Assembly (NCBI GenBank): GCA_948585895.1
Contig: CAPBNZ010000018.1
Coordinates: forward strand, 1-9,784
DNA from: an uncultured Clostridia bacterium
GTDB taxonomy: Bacteria; Bacillota; Clostridia; TANB77; CAG-508
DNA length: 9,784 nucleotides
Direction: 5' to 3'
Below, piece by piece: positions 1-6,496 of the stretch (position 1 is the stretch's first letter; each line of letters begins with the position of its first letter). The position numbers were made by a program, and so were the translations under genes. A model generated the notes under the pieces. The model was not told where the DNA came from and ran no database searches. It was given only the letters and a program-made list of their open reading frames with translations.

Positions 1-292
1 CTTGTAACATCATTTCTGCGATTTTAGAATTACTTTTATCCTCCATAGTATTAAATTCAACGCTCATCCATCCCATTGCTTTTTGCATAGGATTTAATTC
101 CTTTGGAAAATCATCATATTTTGATAATTCATTATTTACTTTATTTAAAATATCATTATATTTATCATATTGAAATTTCAAATCTTTTTTCAAATTATCA
201 TCTTGTATTTTTTCAGAAACATTAGAAATAGAATCCATTCCCATTTTGATGCCCTGATTAATTTGATTTAAAATGTATCCTGGACTATCCAT
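1..292 (-). CDS. Partial CDS, small helical protein of unknown function (C-terminus cut off by window edge)
   Basis: The frame stays open from an ATG at 292 to the window edge, giving 97 residues starting MDSPGYILNQINQGIKMGMD. An AAAGGAGG ribosome binding site (complement of 300-307) lies 7 bases before the ATG, which supports the start. The protein is rich in Lys, Asp, Asn and Met, has no signal peptide or membrane segment, and is predicted by eye to be mostly amphipathic helices, including a stretch near residues 27-58 that could be coiled coil. It diverges from the dps-like gene, so the two share a 119-bp control region. I do not recognise the family; a ferritin-like or four-helix fold would fit the look of the sequence but is only a guess. 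That it is a real gene is fairly secure; its function is unknown. Confidence 0.75.
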   Translation of the reverse strand, partial: MDSPGYILNQINQGIKMGMDSISNVSEKIQDDNLKKDLKFQYDKYNDILNKVNNELSKYDDFPKELNPMQKAMGWMSVEFNTMEDKSNSKIAEMMLQ

Positions 293-411
293 GACAATTC
301 CTCCTTTCATCTTTTTTAATATAACCTATAAAAAGAAAAATATTCTATTTTGAATAAAATAAGAGGAAGATGGATAAAATGCATATAAAATAAAGAAAAG
401 GAGATTTGAAT
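293..411. promoter_or_regulatory. Divergent control region between the minus-strand partial CDS and dps
   Basis: This 119-bp stretch must hold the promoters of both genes. For dps the best match is TTGAAT (350-355) with TAAAAT (375-380), but the 19-bp spacing is long, so the call is weak. A small inverted repeat, TATTC-N6-GAATA, spans 341-356 and could be an operator. It does not match the 15-bp PerR or the Fur box that often control dps genes. No leftward promoter stands out. Confidence 0.3.
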
Positions 412-852
412 ATGGAAAACATAATAAAAGACTTAAATACTTTTTTATCAGATTTAAATGTATTTTATCGCAAGTTACAAAATTATCATTGGAATATTAC
501 AGGAAAGCATTTTTTTGTCATTCATAGTAAGTTAGAGGAATACTATGATAAAATAAATGAGCAAATTGATGAGATAGCAGAACATATTTTAATGAAGAAT
601 GGAGAACCTTTAGGAAGTATGAAAGATTATTTGGAAAATACTTCTATTCAAGAAGCTAAAAATGAGAAGGTAAAAGATAATGTAGTTTTTGAGTCAATCA
701 TAAAGGATTATAGTATGTTACTTCAAGAAGTAACTAGTATAAAAAAGAAAGCAGATGAACAAGTAGATTATTTAACTTCTAGTTTAATGGATAATTATAT
801 TTTAGATTATACTAAAACAATATGGATGTTAAAACAAACAATGAGTGAATAA
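412..852 (+). CDS. dps: Dps/ferritin-like DNA-protection and iron-storage protein
   Basis: The 146-residue protein has the size of a Dps subunit; the family forms 12-subunit cytoplasmic cages that oxidise Fe(II), usually with hydrogen peroxide, and limit hydroxyl-radical damage. The inter-subunit ferroxidase ligands are visible: His26 in NYHWN, His38 in VIHSK, and Asp53 and Glu57 in DEIAEH, with the same spacing as in the Listeria and Bacillus Dps proteins. There is no long Lys-rich N-terminal tail, so direct DNA binding is uncertain. I chose ATG 412 rather than the in-frame TTG at 406, because the AAGGAG at 398-403 lies 8 bases before the ATG but only 2 before the TTG. A hairpin terminator follows the stop directly. 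The symbol is given at family level (mrgA and dpr are used for the same family). Confidence 0.92.
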   Translation: MENIIKDLNTFLSDLNVFYRKLQNYHWNITGKHFFVIHSKLEEYYDKINEQIDEIAEHILMKNGEPLGSMKDYLENTSIQEAKNEKVKDNVVFESIIKDYSMLLQEVTSIKKKADEQVDYLTSSLMDNYILDYTKTIWMLKQTMSE

Positions 853-858
853 AATAAA

Positions 859-898
859 AAAAAATGCACATAACAATAAAAAGGAGTGTGCATTTTTT
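859..898 (+). terminator. Rho-independent terminator after dps, with an embedded Shine-Dalgarno sequence
   Basis: Bases 859-870 (AAAAAATGCACA) pair perfectly with 887-898 (TGTGCATTTTTT), giving a 12-bp stem and a 16-base loop, with a six-T tract on the 3' side. It starts 7 bases after the dps stop. The loop ends in AAGGAG (881-886), and the ATG of the next small ORF begins directly after the T-tract at 899. Confidence 0.75.
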
Positions 899-1081
899 AT
901 GGATAAACAAATAAAAAAAGAGGAAAAAGAGAAACAAGTAGAATGTGGAGTGGCAGAGGTAGGAGAAGATGCTACAAAATATGGAGAATTCATATCTTCT
1001 TATTTTGCATGGGTATCCTTACCAGAACAAAAAGAAAGAGTGGATGAACTACAAAATATAACAAAAAACAAAAAGAAATAA
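899..1081 (+). CDS. Small hypothetical protein, 60 residues
   Basis: The ORF reads MDKQIKKEEKEKQVECGVAE and ends in a Lys-rich tail. Its middle (residues 18-50) holds CGVAEVGEDATKYGEF and a SYFAWVSLPEQKERVDEL stretch, a composition more like a real protein than chance AT-rich DNA. A longer frame begins at a GTG at 845, overlapping the dps end, but has no ribosome binding site. ATG 899 has AAGGAG 12 bases upstream, longer than usual, in the loop of the dps terminator hairpin; if the hairpin forms, the site and the start codon are brought close. There is no membrane segment or signal peptide. It lies between dps and the ctsR promoter. I recognise no family, and it may not be translated. Confidence 0.5.
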   Translation: MDKQIKKEEKEKQVECGVAEVGEDATKYGEFISSYFAWVSLPEQKERVDELQNITKNKKK

Positions 1082-1119
1082 CAAAAAAGAGAGAAAAAGT
1101 AAGAAAATAAAACATAGAA

Positions 1120-1136
1120 GGTCAGAAAAAGTCAAA
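1120..1136 (+). promoter_or_regulatory. CtsR operator 1 (upstream of -35)
   Basis: GGTCAGA-AAA-AGTCAAA matches the CtsR heptad direct repeat (A/G)GTCAAA-NAN-(A/G)GTCAAA with one mismatch, in the first heptad. It ends 8 bases before the -35 box of the ctsR promoter. Confidence 0.8.
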
Positions 1137-1144
1137 AAAGGCTT

Positions 1145-1172
1145 TTGAAAAAATAAATAAGAAGAGTATAAT
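1145..1172 (+). promoter_or_regulatory. Sigma-A-type promoter of the ctsR operon
   Basis: TTGAAA (1145-1150) and a perfect TATAAT (1167-1172) are separated by 16 bp. The promoter lies between two CtsR operators, and a start of transcription near 1179 would put operator 2 at about +5 to +21. No CIRCE-type inverted repeat and no clear sigma-B promoter is seen. Confidence 0.8.
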
Positions 1173-1182
1173 ATAAATTATA

Positions 1183-1199
1183 AGTCAAAGAAAGTCAAA
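1183..1199 (+). promoter_or_regulatory. CtsR operator 2 (downstream of -10)
   Basis: AGTCAAA-GAA-AGTCAAA is an exact match to the known CtsR direct-repeat consensus. It sits 10 bases after the -10 box, where a bound dimer would block initiation. A degenerate AGACAAA follows at 1199-1205 but lacks the correct spacing for a third heptad. Confidence 0.92.
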
Positions 1200-1220
1200 G
1201 ACAAAGATAGGGGGATAAAA

Positions 1221-1664
1221 ATGAGAGTATCCGATATAATTGAAGAATTTATAAAAGAGCTATTTAATCAAGCAGATAGTATCGAAATACAAAGAAATGA
1301 ATTAGCAGAGCAATTTAACTGTGTACCATCGCAAATTAACTATGTCATAGCAACTAGATTTAAGCCATCACAAGGGTATTATGTGGAAAGTAGAAGAGGA
1401 GGTGGAGGTCATATTACAATAAAGAAAGTGAACAACACAAAATCTGATTACATCATGCATATTATAAATAATATAGGAAGTGAGATAACATCAAATGAAG
1501 TGGATATATTGATTAGTGACTTTCTTGGCTATAGTATAATAGAAGCAAAAGAAGCAAAATTATTAAAAGTAGCAACCAGTGATAATGTCTTACAACTAGA
1601 TAAAGAGAGCAAAGATAAAGTAAGAGCTAGAATCTTTAAAAATATGCTATTAAATTTAGAATGA
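1221..1664 (+). CDS. ctsR: CtsR, transcriptional repressor of class III heat-shock genes
   Basis: The 147-residue protein follows B. subtilis CtsR along its whole length. In the family a dimer binds tandem AGTCAAA heptads and represses its own operon and the clp genes. The N-terminal winged helix-turn-helix (about residues 1-70) has the diagnostic FNCVPSQINYVI (32-43) and the glycine-rich wing SRRGGGG (57-63), which acts as the thermosensor and contains the arginine targeted by McsB. The C-terminal dimerisation domain runs to KVRARIFKNML. ATG 1221 follows an AGGGGG site by 6 bases. It is the first gene of the operon and has two CtsR operators at its own promoter. The TGA stop (1662-1664) lies inside the left arm of the inverted-repeat element that follows. 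The protein ends a few residues earlier than in B. subtilis, so the element may have clipped its tail. Confidence 0.97.
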   Translation: MRVSDIIEEFIKELFNQADSIEIQRNELAEQFNCVPSQINYVIATRFKPSQGYYVESRRGGGGHITIKKVNNTKSDYIMHIINNIGSEITSNEVDILISDFLGYSIIEAKEAKLLKVATSDNVLQLDKESKDKVRARIFKNMLLNLE

Positions 1665-1769
1665 TTTTTGGGACGGAGGAAAAAATCATTTTAATTAGAC
1701 AAAAAATTAATAGGATGATTTTAGGGAGGAGAGAGGAAAATGATTTTTTCCTCCGTCCCAAAAATCATT
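1660..1769. repeat. 110-bp inverted-repeat element (MITE-like) between ctsR and mcsA
   Basis: Bases 1660-1692 and 1737-1769 are perfect reverse complements over 33 bp (left arm core TGATTTTTGGGACGGAGG), with a 44-bp centre. Each arm also has complementary ends (TGATTTTT and AAAAATCA), so each can form its own small hairpin. The centre holds a third, degenerate copy in the direction of the left arm: ATGATTTT-A-GGGA at 1715-1727 against ATGATTTT-T-GGGA at 1661-1673. TTAGA occurs on both sides (1656-1660 and 1768-1772), a possible target-site duplication. There is no coding capacity. The layout fits a small non-autonomous mobile element or a dispersed palindromic repeat. As RNA it would fold into one very long hairpin within the operon transcript. 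It supplies the ctsR stop codon and ends just before the mcsA ribosome binding site. The structure is certain; the mobile origin is inference. Confidence 0.85.
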
Positions 1770-1785
1770 AGAGGAGGAATTGAAA

Positions 1786-2340
1786 ATGATGTGTGATAAT
1801 TGTGGAAAAAGAGAAGCCAATGTAAGGTATTCAGAGAATATTAATGGAAGAAGGAAAGAATTAAAGCTATGTGAAGAATGTAGCAAAAAATTAGGAATAA
1901 CTAATATGGATTTTAGTATGCCAATTGATTTTTCTAGTTTTTTTGGAGGGTTTATCGAAGACTTTACAACACCAGAATTTATGCCATTATTAAATGAAAT
2001 TAAAACATTAAAGTGTAATCAATGTGGGTATACTTTTGATGATATAGCAGATACAGGAAAATTAGGATGTGGAAACTGTTATGCGGTGTTTGAAGAAAGA
2101 TTAGATTCAATCATTAAAAGAATACAAGGAGCAAATCATCATATAGGAAGAGTAGGAAAAGTTATTGATAGTAAAATTGAAGAAAAAATATCTAGCAAAT
2201 TCAGTAATAAAAAAGAGAATAAGAAAGAAGATAAATTAGAAAAATTGCAAGAAGATTTAAAACAGGCTATTAAAGAAGAGAAATATGAAGAGGCAGCTAA
2301 AATAAGAGATGAAATCAAAAAAATGGAAAAGGGTATTTAA
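1786..2340 (+). CDS. mcsA: McsA, zinc-binding activator of the McsB arginine kinase
   Basis: The 184-residue protein shows four CxxC pairs in McsA order: Cys3/Cys6, Cys29/Cys32, Cys77/Cys80 and Cys95/Cys98, which make two zinc-binding modules. A C-terminal UVR domain (about 150-184, LKQAIKEEKYEEAAKIRDEI) is of the kind that contacts Clp and Uvr partners. In the family McsA binds and activates McsB and takes part in CtsR control and metal-stress responses. ATG 1786 is chosen because AGGAGG at 1772-1777 lies 8 bases upstream; a second ATG follows at 1789, and a TTG at 1780 is too close to the site. It comes after ctsR with the inverted-repeat element between, and 73 bp lie between it and mcsB. 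A Lys/Glu-rich linker precedes the UVR domain. Confidence 0.95.
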   Translation: MMCDNCGKREANVRYSENINGRRKELKLCEECSKKLGITNMDFSMPIDFSSFFGGFIEDFTTPEFMPLLNEIKTLKCNQCGYTFDDIADTGKLGCGNCYAVFEERLDSIIKRIQGANHHIGRVGKVIDSKIEEKISSKFSNKKENKKEDKLEKLQEDLKQAIKEEKYEEAAKIRDEIKKMEKGI

Positions 2341-2413
2341 AAAGGAATCATATAGGAAAAATTATCAAAAAAGATACATTTGTTTAGCATTTTCAGAAAA
2401 AGGAGGAAAGAGA

Positions 2414-3424
2414 ATGAATTGGTATTTACAAAGCAATGAAAATTCAGATGTGGTAAAAAGCACAAGGATAAGATTAGCAAGAAATTTGCAGAATGTAAGA
2501 TTTAATTTAAACCAAAAAGAAGAGATAGAAGTTTTAGAAAATAAAATAAAAGAGGGATTATACAATATTGGTTATGGTTTAAAGTTTTTTAAATTGAAAG
2601 ACATGGACGATATAACAAAAATGAGTTTAGTAGAAAAAAATCTGATTAGTCCAAGCTTTGTTTTGCATAAAAATGAAACAGGTAGTATTTTGATTAATGA
2701 TGAGGAAAATATTTGCATTATGGTAGGAAATGAAGACCATATAGAAATACAGATATTTAATTGTGGTTTAGATTTGGATAATACACTAAATTTAGCCATT
2801 GAGATTGACCAGAAAATAGAAGAAACATTAGGTTATGCCATTCATAAAAAATATGGTTATTTAACAGCATGTCCCAATAATGTAGGAACTGGATTAAGAG
2901 CATCTGTAATGGTACATTTACCAGCACTTTCTAAAACCAAAAATACTGAAAAAGTATTAGAGGCAATTAATAGTTTTGGCATTAATATTAGAGGAGTGTA
3001 TGGGGAAAATACAGAAACCACTGGAGATATGTATCAAATTTCGAATAAACAAACATTAGGAATAACAGAAAAAGAAATCATACAAAATTTACAAGTGATA
3101 GTTGAAAAAATTATTAAACAAGAAAGGCAAGCTAGAAAAATTTTAGCAAAAGATGAATTAGCATTAGAGGATATAATATATAGAAGTTATGGTATTCTAA
3201 GTAATTGTAGAAAAATTTCTTCAGAGGAGGCTAGAACCCTATTATCTAATATCAAATTAGGAGTAGATTTAGGAATTTTGAAAGAATTATCTGATTTAAA
3301 AGTACAAAAATTATATCTTTATACAAAACCAGCTAATTTACAAAAATATGTGGGAGAGCAGTATGAAGCCATAGAAAGGGATATAAAAAGAGCAGAGGTA
3401 GTTCAACAAATTATAAAGGAGTGA
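2414..3424 (+). CDS. mcsB: McsB, protein-arginine kinase
   Basis: The 336-residue protein is a phosphagen-kinase-fold enzyme. The family transfers phosphate from ATP to arginine side chains, marking proteins for ClpC-ClpP and inactivating CtsR. Visible motifs are the nucleotide-binding STRIRLARN (16-24), the NEEDH-type loop, here VGNEDH (104-109, catalytic Glu107 kept), the active-site CPNNVGTGLRASVMVHLP (153-170) and the regulatory phosphoarginine-pocket motif RDIKRA (322-327). B. subtilis McsB is slightly longer (about 363). A longer frame opens at 2309, inside mcsA, but its extra 35 residues are basic and unlike McsB. ATG 2414 has AGGAGG (2401-2406) 7 bases upstream and gives the family's usual start. 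The first two loop residues differ from the common NEEDH (Gly-Asn for Asn-Glu). It acts with McsA, and the clpC ribosome binding site overlaps its 3' end. Confidence 0.96.
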   Translation: MNWYLQSNENSDVVKSTRIRLARNLQNVRFNLNQKEEIEVLENKIKEGLYNIGYGLKFFKLKDMDDITKMSLVEKNLISPSFVLHKNETGSILINDEENICIMVGNEDHIEIQIFNCGLDLDNTLNLAIEIDQKIEETLGYAIHKKYGYLTACPNNVGTGLRASVMVHLPALSKTKNTEKVLEAINSFGINIRGVYGENTETTGDMYQISNKQTLGITEKEIIQNLQVIVEKIIKQERQARKILAKDELALEDIIYRSYGILSNCRKISSEEARTLLSNIKLGVDLGILKELSDLKVQKLYLYTKPANLQKYVGEQYEAIERDIKRAEVVQQIIKE

Positions 3425-3430
3425 TTTAAA

Positions 3431-5881
3431 ATGACATATAAATTTACAAATAGAGCTAAAAAGGCAATTGAATTAGCCAATGAAGTAGCCATAGAATTAG
3501 GACATAATTATGTTGGCACAGAACATATTATTTATGGATTAACAAAAGAAGGAAGTGGAGTAGCTTCTAAAGTGCTAGGAAACCAAGAAATTACACCAGA
3601 CAGTATTATAGATAAGATGATAGAATTAATTGGACAAGAAGAACCAATTGATGAGACATTAGGATTTACCCCAAGAACGAAAAGAGTAATAGAAAATGCT
3701 TTTATTGAGGCAAGAAAACTAGGCTATAATTATATTGGAACAGAACATATATTAATTGGAATTTTAAGAGAAGGAGACTGCATTGCAGCAAGAATTTTAT
3801 TAGAATTAAATGTCAATATTCCAAGATTATATAATGAAATAATAAAAGTAATAAATGAAGGAGAAGACTTAGCAAGAGACGAAAAGGAAAACCGTTCAGA
3901 CAGTAAAAAGGGAAGTTATAATCAAACAACAACATTAAATCAATTCGGAGAAGACTTAACCAAAAAGGCAATAGAGGGAAAATTAGATCCAATTATAGGA
4001 AGAAAAGAAGAAATTGAAAGAGTTATTCAAATTTTATCAAGAAGAACGAAAAATAATCCTTGTTTAATTGGAGAACCTGGTGTTGGTAAAACAGCTGTTG
4101 TAGAAGGTTTAGCACAAAAAATAGTGGCAGGAGATGTTCCTGAAATACTAAAAGACAAAAGAGTAGTCAGTATAGACATATCTGGTATGGTAGCAGGAGC
4201 AAAATATAGAGGAGACTTCGAAGAAAGAATAAAAAAAGCATTAGCAGAAGTCAAAAAAGCAGGTGACATTGTTTTATTTATTGATGAAATGCATACTATT
4301 GTTGGTGCAGGAGCAGCAGAAGGAGCAATTGATGCTGCTAATATTTTAAAACCATTATTAGCTAGAGGAGAAATTCAATTAGTAGGAGCAACTACTTTAA
4401 ATGAATATCGAAAATATATTGAAAAAGATGCCGCTTTGGAGAGAAGATTCAGTCCTGTTAATGTGAATGAGCCAAGTGAAAAAGATACCATAAAAATCTT
4501 AAAAGGAATTCGAGATAAATATGAAGCACATCATGGTGTTAAAATTACAGATGAAGCTATTCAAGCAGCAGTCATGATGTCAGTACGATATATCAATGAT
4601 AGATTCTTACCAGACAAAGCAATTGATTTAATTGATGAAGCAGCCTCTAAAGCAAAATTAAAGACATATACCGAACCAGATAGTTTAAAACAACTTGAAG
4701 AAGAAATAGAAGAAGCACAAAAAGATAAAGAAGAAGCGGTAAGAATGCAAAAATTTGAAAAAGCAGCAATGCTAAGAGATAAAGAAAAAGAATTAAAACA
4801 GCAATATGAAAAAGAGCAAAAGAAGTGGAAAAATAAAAATACCAAGCAAGTTACTAATATAACAGAAGAAAATATTGCAGAAGTTATTAGTAATTGGACA
4901 GGAATACCAGCAAGTAAAATAACAGAAGATGAAAATGTAAAATTAAAAAATCTGGAAGAAAATCTTCATGAAAGAGTAATTGGCCAAAATGAAGCGATAC
5001 AAGCAGTGGCAAAGGCCATTCGTAGAGGAAGAGTAGGGCTAAAAGACCCCAAAAGACCAATTGGTTCTTTCCTATTTTTAGGACCAACAGGAGTTGGTAA
5101 AACAGAATTATCAAAAGCTTTAGCAGAATCCCTATTTGGTGATGAAAATGCCATGATAAGAATTGATATGTCTGAATTCATGGAACCACATTCTGTATCC
5201 AAGTTAATTGGTTCGCCTCCAGGCTATATAGGTTTTGATGAAGGAGGTCAATTAACAGAAAAAATAAGAAGAAAACCCTATTCTGTTATCCTATTTGATG
5301 AAATTGAAAAAGCACATCCAGATGTTATGAATATGTTACTACAAATATTAGAAGATGGACGTTTAACAGATAGTCAAGGAAGAACGGTAAACTTTAAAAA
5401 TACAGTTATTATTATGACCTCTAATATTGGTGCTAGATTAATAACAGAGAAAAAAGCATTAGGATTTAGCCAAATTACTAGTAGGGAAGAAAATGCCAAA
5501 AAAGAATATGAAGAAACTAAAAAAGAAGTTATGGAGGCACTAAAAAGGGAACTAAGACCAGAATTTATTAATCGTATTGATGAAATTATTGTTTTCCATA
5601 AATTAACGGATACGGAAATTAGTCAAATTATTGATATTATGCTAAAAGAAGTAGTTAAAAGATTAGAAAACCAGAAAATAAAAATCGAATTAGAACCAGA
5701 AGTAAAATCATTAATTGCTAGTAAAGGAATTGACAAAAATTTTGGAGCAAGACCTCTTAGAAGAACAATTCAAAGTGTATTAGAAGATAAATTAGCAGAA
5801 GAAATTTTGGATGGAAATTTAAAGAAAAATAAGCTTACTAAAATTGGTGTAAATGAGGAGAAGATTGTAATAAAAAAATAG
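3431..5881 (+). CDS. clpC: ClpC, AAA+ unfoldase of the ClpCP protease
   Basis: At 816 residues this is a full-length ClpC. Two Clp_N repeats (about 1-150) form the substrate and adaptor-binding domain. The first AAA+ module has Walker A GEPGVGKT (214-221) and Walker B VLFIDE (281-286). A middle coiled-coil domain with a UVR-like segment (about 418-472) separates it from the second AAA+ module, with Walker A GPTGVGKT (551-558) and Walker B LFDEIEKAH (from 621). The ClpP-docking loop is present as LGF at 677-679, so it should work with ClpP, which is not in this window. ClpC hexamers unfold and thread phosphoarginine-marked or adaptor-bound proteins. ATG 3431 follows AAAGGAG (3415-3421) at the mcsB 3' end. 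It is the last gene of the operon; radA, which follows in many relatives, is absent. Confidence 0.98.
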   Translation: MTYKFTNRAKKAIELANEVAIELGHNYVGTEHIIYGLTKEGSGVASKVLGNQEITPDSIIDKMIELIGQEEPIDETLGFTPRTKRVIENAFIEARKLGYNYIGTEHILIGILREGDCIAARILLELNVNIPRLYNEIIKVINEGEDLARDEKENRSDSKKGSYNQTTTLNQFGEDLTKKAIEGKLDPIIGRKEEIERVIQILSRRTKNNPCLIGEPGVGKTAVVEGLAQKIVAGDVPEILKDKRVVSIDISGMVAGAKYRGDFEERIKKALAEVKKAGDIVLFIDEMHTIVGAGAAEGAIDAANILKPLLARGEIQLVGATTLNEYRKYIEKDAALERRFSPVNVNEPSEKDTIKILKGIRDKYEAHHGVKITDEAIQAAVMMSVRYINDRFLPDKAIDLIDEAASKAKLKTYTEPDSLKQLEEEIEEAQKDKEEAVRMQKFEKAAMLRDKEKELKQQYEKEQKKWKNKNTKQVTNITEENIAEVISNWTGIPASKITEDENVKLKNLEENLHERVIGQNEAIQAVAKAIRRGRVGLKDPKRPIGSFLFLGPTGVGKTELSKALAESLFGDENAMIRIDMSEFMEPHSVSKLIGSPPGYIGFDEGGQLTEKIRRKPYSVILFDEIEKAHPDVMNMLLQILEDGRLTDSQGRTVNFKNTVIIMTSNIGARLITEKKALGFSQITSREENAKKEYEETKKEVMEALKRELRPEFINRIDEIIVFHKLTDTEISQIIDIMLKEVVKRLENQKIKIELEPEVKSLIASKGIDKNFGARPLRRTIQSVLEDKLAEEILDGNLKKNKLTKIGVNEEKIVIKK

Positions 5882-6028
5882 CTTCATAACAATACAAAAT
5901 AACGAAAAATGTTGAAAAAACATAATTAAAAATCTAAAAAAGACAAAAAATAAAAAACAAAGTCGAAACATAAAATTTTCTGCGACGAAAAGCTCAAAAA
6001 ATGATTGAAATTTTAAAGAAAAAATATT

Positions 6029-6064
6029 AAAATGCAAATATACTATAAAATATATTTGCATTTT
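6029..6064. terminator. Terminator of the ctsR-clpC operon, probably bidirectional
   Basis: Bases 6029-6042 pair with 6051-6064 in a perfect 14-bp stem (core ATGCAAATATA) with an 8-base loop, followed by T's to 6067. The opposite strand also ends in a U-run, so it can terminate the leftward HTH gene whose stop is at 6073. The 147 bp between the clpC stop and this hairpin are very A-rich, and I see no gene in them. Confidence 0.85.
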
Positions 6065-6072
6065 TTTATATG

Positions 6073-6309
6073 CTAACATTTTAGATTTTCATATTTATTA
6101 TTAGAAAAACCAGCTAACCAAGAAGGAGATACACCGAAAAAGACTGCTAATTTATAAATGCCAGTTGGACCAATTTTAGTAATTTTACCATTTGCATATT
6201 TAAAAATAGTGCTTTTAGATTTGAAACCTAGTCCTGTAGCCATTTTCTCATAACTTAATTCAGATTCATTTATTAATTCTTTTAGCCTCTCAATAAAAAT
6301 TTCGTCCAA
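6073..6309 (-). CDS. Small XRE-family helix-turn-helix regulator
   Basis: The 78-residue protein is a single HTH domain of the Cro/C1 type. Helices around residues 4-15, 19-27 (SYEKMATGL) and 31-39 (SKSTIFKYA) are followed by the typical IYKLAVFFGVSPSWLAGF (51-68), matching the 'LAxxFxVSxxWLxG' ending of XRE repressors. It has no sensor domain, so it is probably a phage-like or antitoxin-like DNA binder. The start is a TTG. Of two in-frame TTGs, 6309 is favoured because GGGAGG (complement of 6318-6323) lies 8 bases upstream, against 2 bases for the one at 6315. A TTG start suggests low expression. A good leftward promoter lies at 6342-6370. It diverges from a second HTH gene, so mutual or self regulation is likely. 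The targets are unknown. Confidence 0.85.
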   Translation of the reverse strand: MDEIFIERLKELINESELSYEKMATGLGFKSKSTIFKYANGKITKIGPTGIYKLAVFFGVSPSWLAGFSNNKYENLKC

Positions 6310-6341
6310 TATCAATACCTCCCATTATTTATCACAATAAA

Positions 6342-6370
6342 ATTATATCATTCCTTGTTCCATTTGTAAA
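6342..6370 (-). promoter_or_regulatory. Promoter of the leftward HTH gene
   Basis: Read on the minus strand, TTTACA (6370-6365) and a perfect TATAAT (6347-6342) are 17 bp apart. The spacer holds two GGAA steps (GGAACAAGGAA), weakly like half of the palindrome at the rightward promoter. Confidence 0.75.
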
Positions 6371-6434
6371 TAAGAAAATCATAACAAAATTTAGGCAAAT
6401 ATTCAAAAAAAATAGCGAAAAATGCCGAGAATTA

Positions 6435-6463
6435 TTGACAGAATGGATAAAATATTGTATTAT
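6435..6463 (+). promoter_or_regulatory. Promoter of the rightward HTH gene
   Basis: A consensus TTGACA (6435-6440) is followed after 17 bp by TATTAT (6458-6463), one base from the consensus -10. It is the strongest-looking promoter of the right half and may also drive the Nudix/radical SAM cluster, as no terminator is seen after the HTH gene. Confidence 0.82.
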
Positions 6464-6480
6464 GTTTCCTAATAGGAAAC
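6464..6480. promoter_or_regulatory. Palindromic operator at the transcription start
   Basis: GTTTCCT-AAT-AGGAAAC has perfect 7-bp arms around a 3-bp centre and begins right after the -10 box, so it covers the likely +1. A dimeric repressor bound here would block transcription; one of the two flanking HTH proteins is the obvious candidate. It could also form a small 5'-end RNA hairpin just before the AAGGAG site (6484-6489). Confidence 0.7.
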
Positions 6481-6496
6481 GAAAAGGAGATAAAAT

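Noticed and set aside
341..356. TATTC-N6-GAATA as a PerR or Fur box for dps
   Set aside because: It does not match the TTATAATnATTATAA or the Fur inverted-repeat pattern; kept only as an undefined small palindrome.
1660..1769. The long inverted repeat as a rho-independent terminator of ctsR
   Set aside because: The 3' arm is followed by AGAGGAGG, not a T-run, and terminating here would cut mcsA, mcsB and clpC off from their only visible promoter.
2309..2413. N-terminal extension of McsB starting inside mcsA
   Set aside because: The extra residues are basic and unlike McsB, and ATG 2414 has an ideal AGGAGG and matches the family start.
2365..5202. Open frames of 66-94 codons on the minus strand inside mcsB and clpC
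   Set aside because: They run opposite to well-identified conserved genes, have no ribosome binding sites and encode Phe/Leu/Ser-rich strings typical of antisense reading.
5960..5995. AGTCGAA and CGACGAA as Spo0A boxes
   Set aside because: Each has one mismatch to TGNCGAA, and they lie in a convergent gap after clpC where a regulator site has no promoter to act on.
5819..6079. 86-codon minus-strand frame across the clpC end and terminator
   Set aside because: It runs through the terminator hairpin, is almost all Phe, Leu, Met and Ile from A-rich DNA, and overlaps the HTH gene end; chance is the better explanation.
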